A DNA stretch of 64,000 bases, taken from assembly GCA_024516155.1 (NCBI GenBank), contig JAJJXM010000047.1:248001-312000 (forward strand), read 5' to 3'. The notes below the pieces were generated by a model. It worked only from the letters and a program-made list of their open reading frames with translations. It did not search any database and was not told the origin of the DNA. The stretch is from Pyronema omphalodes (taxonomy: Eukaryota; Ascomycota; Pezizomycetes; Pezizales; Pyronemataceae). The translations under genes were made by a program, and so were the position numbers. Of the stretch, positions 13,601 to 24,400 are shown piece by piece (position 1 is the stretch's first letter; every line of letters starts with the position of its first letter).

Positions 13601-14242
13601 AGTGCAAGCCTCAGAAACCACACCACAGTCCGCAGCAATCCTCATCAACTTTCATCAATTTTCATCAGATCAACCCAATTCACACCAGCTCATAAACATC
13701 TGGCAACCCTCACATCCACTCCCACATCCCCAAATCTCCCACGCTGGTAGATCAATTGTCCCAATTGTGTGGATATCGGGGCGCAGTCTGCCACCTAAAC
13801 TGCTCTCATCTAGCTTTTCCTTAACCAGCTACGCCGGCCGTCTTCATCTTGTGGTACAGACGAGGCCACATTGACATTCCGCGTCCGTCCAAGCTCTGCA
13901 CGGTAGAGACGGAGAAAGTCATAATCTACGCAGTCAGTGATTATTACGGGACTCTGTCAGTGAATAAGTGAGATTTCGGTCAGGCGGGCTCAGTCAGTGT
14001 GTAGCCATTCTGGTGTTAATCAAAGCAGTCTCCGTCAATGCCATTTGTGTTCCCAATCCTTCCCCAATCCAATCGCCCCAAATACCTAATCAATGCAATC
14101 AATGCAATCAATCCATCCCTAAAATATAATAATCTTCCTCAAAAATACAATATCCTCTCTCCCACCCCCCGTCACTCCCCCGAATTCCGCAGCGCCGTCC
14201 TTAGCCACACCAATCCCATCCCATCCCCATTCCATCCCACCA

Positions 14243-14264
14243 CCCCCCCCCCCCCCCCCCCCCC
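14243..14264. repeat. C22 homopolymer upstream of URC4
   Basis: Run of 22 C residues inside a longer C-rich tract about 590 bp upstream of the URC4 start codon. Capable of G-quadruplex formation on the complementary strand. Length is likely variable and may contain sequencing error. Confidence 0.9.
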
Positions 14265-14850
14265 AAATCTCCCCCTCCCCCCTCACCCTCCCAAAAATCA
14301 ATCGGACGTGCCTGATGTGCACACACTGCATCCCTAGCCCGGCTGCTAATCTCGACTACCTCCCCGATTGTGTATTGTGTGGAGCTTCGAAGGCTCTTCC
14401 ATTGGAAATTACCCCTGAGATTGAGATTGAGCGACAAGTCTTCAAGAGCCAGGCCGCTGCCTGATTTCCGGGCTCTTCTTTCCGCTCCCTTGCATTCTTG
14501 TTCTTCTCGACTTCAAGTGTGTCCAGTGTCCACCGTCCCTTTAACACTAACACTTGAGGCTGCATTGAAGCGACAACAACGCCAAAAAAGAGATACACGA
14601 CAAATCAGCAAATCAGCATCGTACAGCTGTTCGTGTTCAGTCACCTGTCGTTGTCCAATACAGTATCAGTCGTCGTCGCCGTCGCCCTCTCGCATACAGT
14701 CGCCTACTGTCGTCCACTGTCGGGCCCCGCCGATCTGACTGCCCCCCTCCCACCCTCCACCCCCCCGCATTGGACCAAAAGACGCACTCCGCTTCGCTAC
14801 GGCCCCGAACCCGAATCCTCCCCCCCCGCAACCGAGAATAAATAGCAGAG

Positions 14851-16591
14851 ATGGGTCTTTTTTCCAAAAAATCGTCAAAAGCCAACTCAGTTGCTTCAGA
14901 CGGATCAAGCAAAAGCGGACGTAAAGGTGTCTACTCAATGAACGGCTCTACCAAATCTCTTAACACCCAGTCGCGGATTTCAGGATGCCCGTCGCCAGGA
15001 CTCCCGCCGATTCCTCAGGTCGATCTTCCACCCGCACCGGACCCACACCAAGACCCTTCTGCGTATCTTCGTAGCATCTATGCCGTACGAGAGAGATCGA
15101 GATTTGTCGTTGAGGCAGCACAGAAGAATCAATTGACAAACTTCACCGTGGATATGTCGAAATTCCCCGATGTTGCAGAATACGTCGTTTCAATAATCAA
15201 GGTACCTACATTTCACCAGGATGATGCTGTTTGATGCACACGAGCTAAACCACAACCCAACAGCGGGACTTTGCGCCTGATTACCACACCATCCCTCCCC
15301 ACGGCCGATGGCAACATTTTGATGTTGGCGGAACTCCTCGTGTCGACAACTTGTTGAAGTGCTGGCCGGAAGATGTCGATCAGAAAGAACGCACACGGAG
15401 ACTGATTGATTTGTTTTTGGTTTCGGTATTGTTAGATGCAGGTGCTGGAAACAAGTGGCAGTACAAGGCCAGCAATGGAAGGATATACCGCCGAAGTGAG
15501 GGATTGGCTGTCGCGAGTTTGGAGATGTTCACAGGGGGATTGTTTTCAAGCAACCCTTCACAGAGACACCAGGTCGATGGTAGGAGTTCTTTATTTTTTT
15601 CTCGAGAAGAATCACAACTCTAACAATTCATCTAGGTGCTGGATTGAAGAATCTAACCATCGCATCCCTCTCAAAGGGATTGCAGGTTACTCCCGAAAAC
15701 CCTCTCGAAGGACTCGAGGGAAGATGCTCTCTCCTCATGAACCTCGGAATCGCCATGGACAACTCGACATATTTCGGTGCCAGCCCTGGACGGCCAGGAA
15801 ACATGCTTGGTGAGCCGTTTTTCTCTATACTCCACTTCACTCCACCGCATACTAACATCTCACAGACTTCCTCCTCGACCACCCCGTGACCTCAAAACTC
15901 GGCAGCACACCAGTAGTCGCTATCCCCACATTATGGGATCTCCTTATGGACGGACTTGCGCCTATCTGGCCTCAATCACGGACCCAGTTTAATGGGGTAT
16001 CCCTCGGAGATGCTTGGCAGTGCTCGTCGATGCCACCGGCACCAGGCTGGGAGCGCATTGTCCCATTCCACAAACTTACACAATGGCTTTGCTACTCTCT
16101 ATTGGTTCCCATGACCAAGTTGATGGGAATTATGTTTGTTGGACAGGAGCTTCTTACCGGATTGCCTGAATACCGGAATGGAGGTCTCTTCATCGATACC
16201 GGTCTGATAACTTTGAAGACCCCCCAACAGGAGCGTGGTATCAAGAAGTTCCACGAGAATGCAGAAAAGAATGGCGTCACAGGCGTGGAAGTGGTTCCCG
16301 CTTTTACCCCGGACGACGATGTTATCGTCGAATGGAGAGCCGTTACTCTTGGATTTTTGGACATGCTGTTGGAGGACGTCAACAAGCTACTTGGTCTTAG
16401 CGGCCCTGACACTTTGTCCCTCGCGCAAATGTTGGAGGCGGGTACTTGGAAGGTATGATCTAACTATACACACTCCTTTCCGAGCTTCACTAACAAATAC
16501 ACTACAGGGCGGACGAGAGCTTGCCGAAGTCTCGCGACCAAATACCAAGGGACCGCCGATCATGATTTTGTCGGATGGTACTGTTTTCTAA
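14851..16591 (+). CDS. URC4: DUF1688 uracil catabolism protein (Urc4/Urg3 family)
   Basis: Five exons: 14851-15201, 15264-15579, 15636-15809, 15866-16452 and 16508-16591 (503 residues). All four introns are 55-62 nt and frame-consistent. After a short Ser/Lys-rich, probably disordered N-terminus (1-70), the protein shows the continuous DUF1688 domain. Recognisable parts include SRFVVEAAQ, the block around PHGRWQHFDVGG, IYRRSEGLAVASLEMF, GLEGRCSLLMNLG and GRPGNMLDFLLDHP, and it ends ..RPNTKGPPIMILSDGTVF. Members of this family include Lachancea kluyveri Urc4 and S. pombe Urg3, required in the URC pathway for using uracil as a nitrogen source. The chemical step done by Urc4 is not established. 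Neighbours give no sign of a URC gene cluster. The 5' side is a long C-rich leader. Confidence 0.92.
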
Positions 16592-17504
16592 GCTCAAGGC
16601 TGCGCCTCTTTTTTAATATCGTAGGAAGCTACTCTGTATCGTGTTAATTAGTTGCTTTTACTACGGTATCCATTAACCAACACTACTACGTTCTTGTCTT
16701 GTCTGGCTTTGGGGAAATCATTATTATCATAACATACCATATGTTCATTGCGGTCGGTTGGATAAACTTGGCTTTTTTCTTTTTTTTTTTTTTTACTTAC
16801 AACACCTGTTCTGTTCTTGTAACGTACTTCTTGTACACGGACAAGCCGAAGGTAACGATTTTGGCTGTCCGGTGCATCAGATCATGTTTACACACTGTAC
16901 TTCATCTGTTCTTGCGTTGTAGCCGTGCGCAATGGGTGTGGGGTGATATCCCTAACACTTTATCATGCATTCATGCTCATGATCCAATGTCGTTGACGAC
17001 GAGATCTGACAAACTTACCTATTTATCTTTGAAACGGTCGTTGGGTGTAGATTTTATTAGATCGGCGCACACATGGACAGTTTCATTTGGCCTTGGGTTA
17101 CTTTGTTTTGTTTCTTACTTTGTATATTTGTCATTAGGCTTTTGTTTGCTTCTTTTTGCTTTTTTTCTTTTTTTTTTACTTTGCAGTTGCAGATTCGATT
17201 TTTGTATTTCGCTTCATAGGGAGAGGGTAAATTTACATGTTTCTTCCGGTTTGATCAAGCTTCCGTAGCTTTTGGATTTTGATATCGCACCATCTGCTGT
17301 TGATGCGTAACACAAACGTAGCGAACTGTACCCTGTCGCCGCGAATACCCTGCCTTGCACCAGAACCTTCCACCAACAACGGAAGCGAAGCTTCAAGCTT
17401 GCCTAGCTCGATTTAAGCCTCCACCCCACCACCATCTCTCAGCCATACAACATCACGAACTCAACACTGATTTATCCAGGAAGCTACACAACGATAAACA
17501 CATA
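16592..17504. other. URC4-SGT1 intergenic region
   Basis: No gene seen. The first 150 bp should hold the URC4 3' end. The remainder is T-rich on the plus strand (T runs near 16780-16795 and 17155-17180). The last 150 bp before the SGT1 ATG are CA/CT-rich, as in a fungal promoter and leader. The frame open upstream of the SGT1 ATG is probably leader, not coding. Confidence 0.6.
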
Positions 17505-18886
17505 ATGGCCGATCCAACCACCCTTGCTGCCTCCGCCCAAAAAGCCTTCGAAGCCTCCGATTATTCCCAAGCAATCGCCTTATACACCCAAGCACTCAAC
17601 ATCAATCCTATCGCAGCTGATTGGTATCTAAACCGATCCGTCTCTCACCAACGCTCAGGCTCCTATTCCTCTGCTCTTGAAGATGCGGAATTGGCAGTCT
17701 ATCTCTTCCATCAGCGTGGTGTGCGTGCTAAAATTGGTGCTGCGCAATTGAGAAGAGGAATTGCGTTGCAGAAACTGGGGAAACTTGGGGATGCGGATTT
17801 TTGCTATAAGATGGCGGAAAAAATGGTTGAAGGAAAGGATAAAACTACTGTCACTGGCTGGAAAGCTTTGTTGGCTCAGGCTATGGAGAAATTGGAGGTT
17901 GATGATCCAATGAGAGAGGTTATGTGTGAGGAAATCCCAACAGTGGTGGTGCCTGAAGCTACTGTCCAGGAGAAGAAGGATGAGGTTAAGGATAAAGGAA
18001 AACAGAAGGAGGGACAGGTGGCGAAGAAGGCCAACCCTACCCCAGCTCCAGCTCCAGCTTCAGCTCCGGCGGCGGCGACACTACCACCACCAACGGGTGC
18101 TATCGCCCCAGGAGGAAAAGTCCGACACGAGTGGTACCAAACCAACGAGGACGTAGTCCTTACACTCTATGTTAAGAACGTTCCTAAAGACAGAGCCACC
18201 ATTGACATCCACGAAACCTCTGTATGTCCCATTTTCTTCCTCTTTCTATTACCATCCATATCTTCCTTTGCTAATAATGACCTAATAGCTTTCAATCACT
18301 TTCCCTCTTGCCGCAGGAACCGATTTTGGCTTTGATCTTGACCCGTTCTGGGCTGCTGTTGACGTCGCTAATTCAACCTACAAAATCCTCAGTACCAAAG
18401 TCGAGGTGAAACTCCGCAAATTGGAAACAGGACGTAAATGGGCGGACCTAGAAGGCTCTCACACCGCGCCGGCCGCCGCGGTCTCCGTTGCCCCTAAACC
18501 AGCCGTAGAATTAAGACCAATGTACCCCTCCTCTTCGAAAACTGGATCAAAGGATTGGGACAAGGTAGCGGCGGATTTGACCAAGAAACCCAATAAGAAG
18601 GAAGGAGAGGAAGATGACGATGGTTATGACTCTGATGAAGCGGATCCCGTAAATGGGTTCTTTAAGAAGCTTTATAAAGATGCGGATGAGGATACTAGAA
18701 GAGCTATGATGAAGAGTTTCATTGAGAGTGGTGGCACTGCTTTGTCTACTAATTGGGCGGAGGTTGGCACTAAGAAAGTTGAGGTTTCACCACCGCGTAG
18801 GTTTTCCTGTCTTGTTTAATGTGGGATAGAAGAAGATTGCTAACTTTGTTGCAGAGGGAATGATGGCGAAGAGTTGGAATGAGTAA
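17505..18886 (+). CDS. SGT1: SGT1 co-chaperone (TPR-CS-SGS)
   Basis: Three exons: 17505-18221, 18289-18796 and 18855-18886 (418 residues). The start is MADPTTLAASAQKAFEAS, directly at the first TPR repeat. Residues 1-120 form TPR repeats (NPIAADWYLNRSVSHQRSGSYSSALEDAELAV). A charged Lys/Glu and Ala/Pro linker (about 150-200) follows, then the CS domain (RHEWYQTNEDVVLTLYVKNVPKDRATIDI joined to LSITFPLAAGTDFGFDLDPFW). The SGS domain closes the protein (SKDWDKVAADL.., DPVNGFFKKLYKDADEDTRRAMMKSFIESGGTALSTNW) with the family's KSW-type C-terminus encoded by a 32-nt last exon. SGT1 links Hsp90 to Skp1/SCF assembly and to kinetochore assembly. Cytosolic and nuclear. Identification is firm. Confidence 0.95.
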
Positions 18887-19499
18887 GAGGTAAGGTGTAT
18901 TTGATTACATGGAAAGATGTTTTATTGGTTGCGGAAATGAGGAATGGGAAAATGGCGTTGGTTGGTTGGGTTGCTTATGTCCTTTTAATTGATGCTTATT
19001 GCTGTTACAAATATGTACCGGTATTTATCTACGGTAGCCGTCTTTCCAGTTTTTGTCAAACTACCACCGCAACACTAATGATTAGTGAAGAATTATATAT
19101 CTACTCCTTTAATGAAGTGTAACCCTGTGTAAGGGAATATCGTAAATAATACATCGACTAGAAAATAAGTACTCTAGTAATTCAAAATAAACAAACAGCG
19201 TAACAGCAATAGTAACTGTAGCTATACCTATACCTATAGCTTTTGTCTTTCTACAAATCAAATAAATCAAATAAAAACATCTTCTCCCATCTCCTCTCAT
19301 CTCATCCCATCTCGCCTCACTTAGTAACCATGTAACAACCACCTCCCAAATCCCCAATCCATCATCAACCATCAATCAACCATCAATCATCTGAATCTGA
19401 ATCCAATATTCACCATGGTATACACGGTATATCTACGGGGTATATGTCTTGATACAACATATCAATACAACATATCACATCTTCATCTTCATCTTCATC

Positions 19500-19700
19500 T
19501 TAATCTTATCCTTAACCCTTATCCTTAAACCTTATCCTTTAACCCTTAACCCTTAACCTTTATCCTTTAACCCTTATCCTTATCCTTAAACCTTCAATTC
19601 CTTATCCTTAACCCTTATCCTTCAATCCCTTATCCTTCAATTCCCTATCCTCCATTTCACCTTCATTTCACCTTCAATTCCTTATCCTTCAATTCCCTAT
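19500..19700. repeat. Degenerate CCTTAA/CCTTATC telomere-like tract
   Basis: About 200 bp built of variants of CCCTTATCCTTAA, CCTTTAACCCTTAACCC and CAATTCCTTATC. The AACCCTTAACCCTTAACC part resembles the C-rich telomere strand (CCCTAA) with an extra T. The periodicity is imperfect. It ends at the left border of the MITE at 19710. It could be an ordinary pyrimidine minisatellite; its telomere-like appearance is the only reason to name it. Confidence 0.6.
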
Positions 19701-19709
19701 ACTTTACTA

Positions 19710-20076
19710 CAGTCGAACCTCTTTATAAGAGTACGCTGGGACCGGAGAGGTGTACTCTTATAATGACGAAACTCTTCGGGACAGGTTGGCTTGGCGCGAG
19801 TGATCGCTTGAGACCCGGCGCGCTGGGGGTGGTGTGTACCGCCCCTCAGCCCCAAGGTAGTGCATTAGCGCCACCTTGACACGAGTGTACCCTGCTCAGC
19901 ACCTTCGCCCATACCTCTATCTTAAGAGTATGCTAACAATTTTTCGCATTTCCTTAAGAGTATTTTAGTATCGAGGTTACTCTTATTTCCCATACAAAAA
20001 TCGTCGGGACCACAGCTATGCACTCTTATGAAGAGGTTATTCTTATAATTGGTACGCTTATAAAAAGGTTCGACTG
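19710..20076. mobile_element. 367-bp pogo/Tc1-mariner-type MITE
   Basis: The ends are inverted repeats of about 26 bp: left starts CAGTCGAACCTCTTTATAAG, right end reads inward CAGTCGAACCTTTTTATAAG, with three mismatches over 26 bases. A TA target duplication flanks the element (19708-19709 and 20077-20078). The terminal CAG, the TA duplication and subterminal ACTCTTATAA-like repeats fit non-autonomous pogo/Fot1-class elements. The interior contains a GC-rich central part (about 19785-19890) unlike its A/T-rich surroundings, and no transposase frame. It can be mobilised only in trans. Confidence 0.82.
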
Positions 20077-20318
20077 TAGTCCTATTCCTCCTATTACTCC
20101 TATCTATCCGTTACTTCTAATCTTAAGTTATCGTAGACATTTAACTAAGCGGAGGGGGTTGGAGGGGGTTGGGGGTTGGGGGTTGGTTATTGAAATCATT
20201 GGAGTTTAATATGGGCTGGTTGTTATGGGTAGGTTGTTATGGGCTGGTTGTTATGGGAAGGTTGTTATGGGGGGTTGTTATGGGCAGTTTACTGTAGATG
20301 GTTTACTATAGATGGTTT

Positions 20319-20409
20319 AATACATACAATACATACAATACATACAATACATACAATACATACAATACATACAATACATACAATACATACAATACATACA
20401 ATACATACA
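20319..20409. repeat. 9-bp minisatellite (AATACATAC)n
   Basis: About ten near-perfect tandem copies of AATACATAC. Because the unit is divisible by three it stays open in frame, but there is no sign of coding. Confidence 0.9.
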
Positions 20410-20430
20410 GTCCTCAATTCACTACCGTCC

Positions 20431-20772
20431 ACCAATCAATTCACCAATCCACCAATCCAACAATCCAACAATCCAACAATCCAACAATCCTCCAATCCTC
20501 CAATCCTCCAATCCTCCAATCCTCCAATCCTCCAATCCTCCAATCCTCCAATCCTCCAATCCTCCAATCCACCAATCCACCAATCCAACAATCCAACAAT
20601 CCACCAATCCACCAATCCACCAATCCACCAATCCAACAATCCACCAATCCTCCAGTTCACCAATCCTCCAGTTTATTACATACCCTACATACCCTACATA
20701 CACTTCACCAGTTCACCAGTTCACCAGTTCACCAGTTCACCACTTCACCAGTTCACCAGTTCACCAGTTCAC
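20431..20772. repeat. 8-bp minisatellites (AATCCNNC, then TTCACCAG)
   Basis: From about 20431 to 20670 the sequence is a run of 8-bp units of form AATCCTCC, AATCCACC and AATCCAAC, grouped in homogeneous blocks. From about 20704 to 20772 a second 8-bp unit, TTCACCAG, is repeated about eight times. ACCCTACAT repeats separate the two. Since 8 is not a multiple of 3, each strand translates into the same 8-residue cycle in every frame, producing long spurious frames on both strands. Confidence 0.92.
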
Positions 20773-21303
20773 GATATAATCACCTAGACAACACATCTTC
20801 TCATTCCCCATTCCTAAGTAGAACCAGTAGAACCAGTAGAAGCGGTAGAAGCGGTATGATATATAGTAAATAATTGACGATTTTGTATTCACGAAATACC
20901 ATACCAAGAAGACAAGACCATACCAAGAAGACCATACCAAGAAGAATAAAACACTTTGTAAGGGGGGAAAAACAGAAAACAGAAACGGGATAAAAGAAAA
21001 CGGGATAAAAGAATAAAATAATAATGGATAAAAGAAAACGGGATGAAAAACACCGGGATAACGCAATAAAAAATAAAGAATAGAGAAACGGAATAAAAAC
21101 GGAATAATGAATAACGAATAACGAATAACTGAAAGAACAATTGATGGTGGATAATCAATAATTGATAACGAATAACGAATGAGGAATAAGGATTAATGAA
21201 CAAAAAAAAAATAACGGATAAACGGATAAAGAAAAAAAAAATGCGCCAGACACTCCATATAATATGCAACCGTACTTAACAAACACAGCAGTATGACAAA
21301 AAA

Positions 21304-21335
<32 letters not shown>

Positions 21336-21458
21336 CAAACTCCCAGGTATCAACTATTTTCATAATCCTCATAATCCTCATAACATTCTGGGTGCCATCC
21401 ATTCACAATCCCCTATATCCTCCTACCCTTCACCACCATCTCCTCCTATCCGCCCCCA

Positions 21459-24400
21459 CTATCTCCTCAACGCCAAAATCAACTGTCCAATCTTCTCATC
21501 ACTCTGTTTCTTCTCCGCCTTAAGCCTTACCACCAACTCCCTATTCTCCCTCCTCAACTTTTCCAGCACCTCCATTTCCCTCTTCTGTTCCCCTGCCCAT
21601 TTCTGTATCGCCGATTTAAGCCTTCTATTCTTCCCCTCCAACTCTTTGCGTCTCTGTTCCACCTCCTCAACAGTTTCATCCAGGGCCTTAATGCCCACCA
21701 ATATCCCCGCAACCATTTCCACCTCCGCAACATTCTCGCCCTCCAAAATCTCCACAATCTTAGCAAACAAATCCCTATCGCCCTCTTTATCCTGAGCGAC
21801 TTCATCGACCTCCGACGCAATCCTAGTCAGTGCATTATGATACGGTTCAATACTTTCATTCAACAACCTATTTTTATTTTCCAACGACACCTGAAGTTCC
21901 GTTTTAATCTTATTCCATATCGTTTCTTTTTCGGTGCTTTCATGTTGGAGGACATTATATTTCGATTTTGCCGTTTTTAGCTCATTTTCAGATTTCTGGA
22001 GATTTGATTCAAGAGCAGATTTTTCCGCGCGGAGATGGGAGATGCTGGTTGTTGTGGAAGAAAGCTCGGATTCTAGGGATTGGAGCCTAGCTGTTAGGAT
22101 GCTGAGTTTCGGGGCGTCGATTTTAGCTGCGGTGAGCTCGTGTGTTAGTGAGTCCCGGGTCTTGCGAAGATCTTCCAGCTCCTGGGAAAGAGTCGAAATG
22201 CGGTCTTTGTGCAGTTTTTCGGCGCTTTCGACGGTACGGAGGAGCTCGGTGTTGCGGGATTTGTAGGCTTCGACTTCGGATTGCAGGTTGGAGACACTGT
22301 CGAGGGAGCTTTGTAGCTCGGCTTGGAGGTTGGAAAGTGCCTCCGAGGATTCTTTGGCGCGGGCGTCGGCGGCGGCGGTGGCTTGTCGTTGGCGTGCTAG
22401 GTCTTGTTGGGATAAAGCGTAGGAGTTGTGGTGATTTGAGATTTCGTTTTTGAGGACTGAAATCTGTTTCTCGAGACCCATAAGCTGGTTATTTTTATCA
22501 AGAGCCGCCTCAAGATCTTTTGTCTTTTGGGAGATCTGAGTTTGGAGATCTTCGATTTCTTGGTGAAGGTTCTCAACGGTTTCTTCAAGCTGATCAATTT
22601 CGTTATGTAAATCAGCGTTGTCGCCTTGAAGTTCTTCGAGTTTTGATTTCAGATCGTCGATTTTATCCAGCATGTCATTTTGGGATGCTGAGAGCTCCTT
22701 GACTTTGGCTTCTCGTTCCGCATACATTTCTTTAAACATGGTATTTTCTTCACGAAGTTGTCGGATACCGAAGGCTGCTAGAGACGCCTTGTTAAGATCG
22801 TCTCCAAGTCCGGCTTCGTGGGCGAGATGGCGAAGACTAGTTTCGGCTTCTTCTGCGGCTTCGGTGATATCGTCATGCTCAGCGTTACCCCGGATTTCAG
22901 TGAAGATATTGTCGATTGTGTCGTCAAAGAATTGGCTAATCTCTTTCTTGTCGTCGACCCAGCTGTCACGATCATCCTCGAAAATGCGGGATGTGCGAGC
23001 AGAATTGTCAACCGGCATATAGTTGGCATATTCGTCAAGCTCTGCCTGTAGTTGACCAATCTCTGCTTCTTGTTCCTCCATAATACCTTGATACTTCTGC
23101 TCGACTGCTGCGATGGCATCTGCTTTTGCCTTCTTTTCCTCTGCGAGCTTCCGTTCTAGGTCTTTGACCATTTGCTGGAGAGGTTCGTTGATAGTCGAGG
23201 ATACCTTTTGATCCAAAACGGAATGAAGCTGATTGATAGTTCCTGCCATTTCTTCCTTTTCCTCAGCGTGCTCCTTTGCAGCTTCTTCAAGGGACTCAAT
23301 CTTTGAGCGTAAATCCGCAATCTGTTGGTTATATTGCCTAGCCTGGGCCTGTAAATCCGAGTTTCTTCTTCCTCTTCCAGAAGACCAAGCAGAGGAAGAT
23401 CTTTGCGCAATATCACCCCTTTCATATTTATCACCAAATTCCTTCAAGATCCTATTCGAAGGATCAAAATTCCTAGTCTTACCAGCAGGCGCAGGAGTAT
23501 CCACAGGCTCAGATTCAGGTCGTAAACATGATAAATCCTGACGGGAACTTAAGATATCGTCTCTGACAGAGTTGGGGGTTTGAACCCGAACCTCAACCTC
23601 ATCAAATCGTAGACTACGACTGTTGACTGATGACATTTCTCCATCCATCTGAGAGTCTTGTGAGTACCCGGACCATATACGTCTTCCATTGTTACTAACC
23701 CTATTGTGGTGTTAGTTATGACCCAGATCTAAGGATTGAATTTTTCATACCTATTGATTTTTCCATCTTCAACAGCCGAGGAATCATCCTCAGAGCCATC
23801 AAATTCATCATCTGGAACGATTACTCTTCCGCGTCCAATTTCTGTAGCACCAGATTTCACAGGTCCGCCGGAAGTTTCTGAACCAGATTCACCATCTGTA
23901 GGTGCTTCCTCTGTAACCTTTTCAATATTACCTGGGGTAAACATTTGCTTCTGAGGTTCCTCTTGTTTTTCCGGAGGAATAGAAGATGGGGATAGGGTAA
24001 TATGGGGTTCACTCCGTCTTCGGTCTCTAAACTTTCCTTCTGGTAACCTTTCCACAAGTGGTGTTCTGGTTTGTGTTTGGTTGCTAGATGGTCCAAAAGT
24101 AGATGTTCCTGGGAAAAGACCATTACGTGCATTGTCAGTAAAGATTTGGTTTGCAGCAGGAAGCTGAACCGATATCGATCTTCCATGGCCCGTAAAAACC
24201 GGGGATCGATTTTGTCCGAAATCGCTATCCGGAGAAGGAGGGTCTCGCCGGAGGAATTCTGAAGTAGTTGTTGACTGCGAGGAAACCGTGGGTTGGGTAT
24301 TCATAGAAACACGTCGTGCTAATTTGCTATTTTTTAGAGCCCACATACTAAAATTTTTAAAGGAAGACTGCAGCTTATCCGAGTTTACGGTACCTTCTGC

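Larger units (their letters stand above)
6311..14850. other. 8.5 kb gene-poor stretch
   Basis: No frame shows a recognisable domain or a chain of exon-like frames. Frames of 100-152 codons occur (for example 7743-8084 minus and 13416-13874 plus) but have low-complexity or unrelated-looking translations. Contents include a GAGGAA purine microsatellite (about 8947-8980), an ATC microsatellite (about 9450-9477), a CAACAG/TAACAG tract (about 8205-8245), a 97-bp MITE at 9940-10036, a C17 tract (10595-10611), a CTGTG/TTGCG tract (about 10800-10870) and a C22 tract (14243-14264). The first few hundred bases are the promoter of the 5-phosphatase gene. The last 1-1.5 kb, rich in CT and in short ATGs, is probably promoter and 5' leader of URC4. 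Unannotated long non-coding transcripts are possible. Confidence 0.55.
18887..21458. other. Repeat island between SGT1 and the coiled-coil gene
   Basis: No supported gene. From left to right: the SGT1 3' region; short ATCAACC/CATC repeats (19360-19395); a CATCTT tract (about 19480-19505); a degenerate CCTTAA/CCTTATC tract; a 367-bp MITE; a GGTTGGGGGTT and GGTTGTTATGGG tract (20155-20290); 9-bp and 8-bp minisatellites (20319-20772); purine-rich AACGGGATAAAAG repeats (about 20985-21080) and AATAACGAATAACG repeats (about 21110-21180); and an A25-type run (about 21298-21322). The two overlapping 180-190-codon frames at 20239-20873 arise from the 8-bp periodic repeat and are not genes. Confidence 0.7.

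Noticed and set aside
13416..13874. 152-codon plus-strand frame upstream of URC4
   Set aside because: Low-complexity His/Ser/Gln/Pro content with competing frames over the same interval; more likely promoter or leader DNA.
14851..18886. URC4 and SGT1 as part of a functional gene cluster
   Set aside because: No other uracil-catabolism gene (URC1, URC2 or transporters) is nearby, and SGT1 is an unrelated co-chaperone.
20239..20873. Overlapping 182- and 191-codon Asn/Pro/Gln/Ser-rich frames (and minus-strand counterparts) as possible repeat proteins
   Set aside because: They result from an 8-bp DNA repeat lacking stops in every frame; there is no conserved flanking domain.
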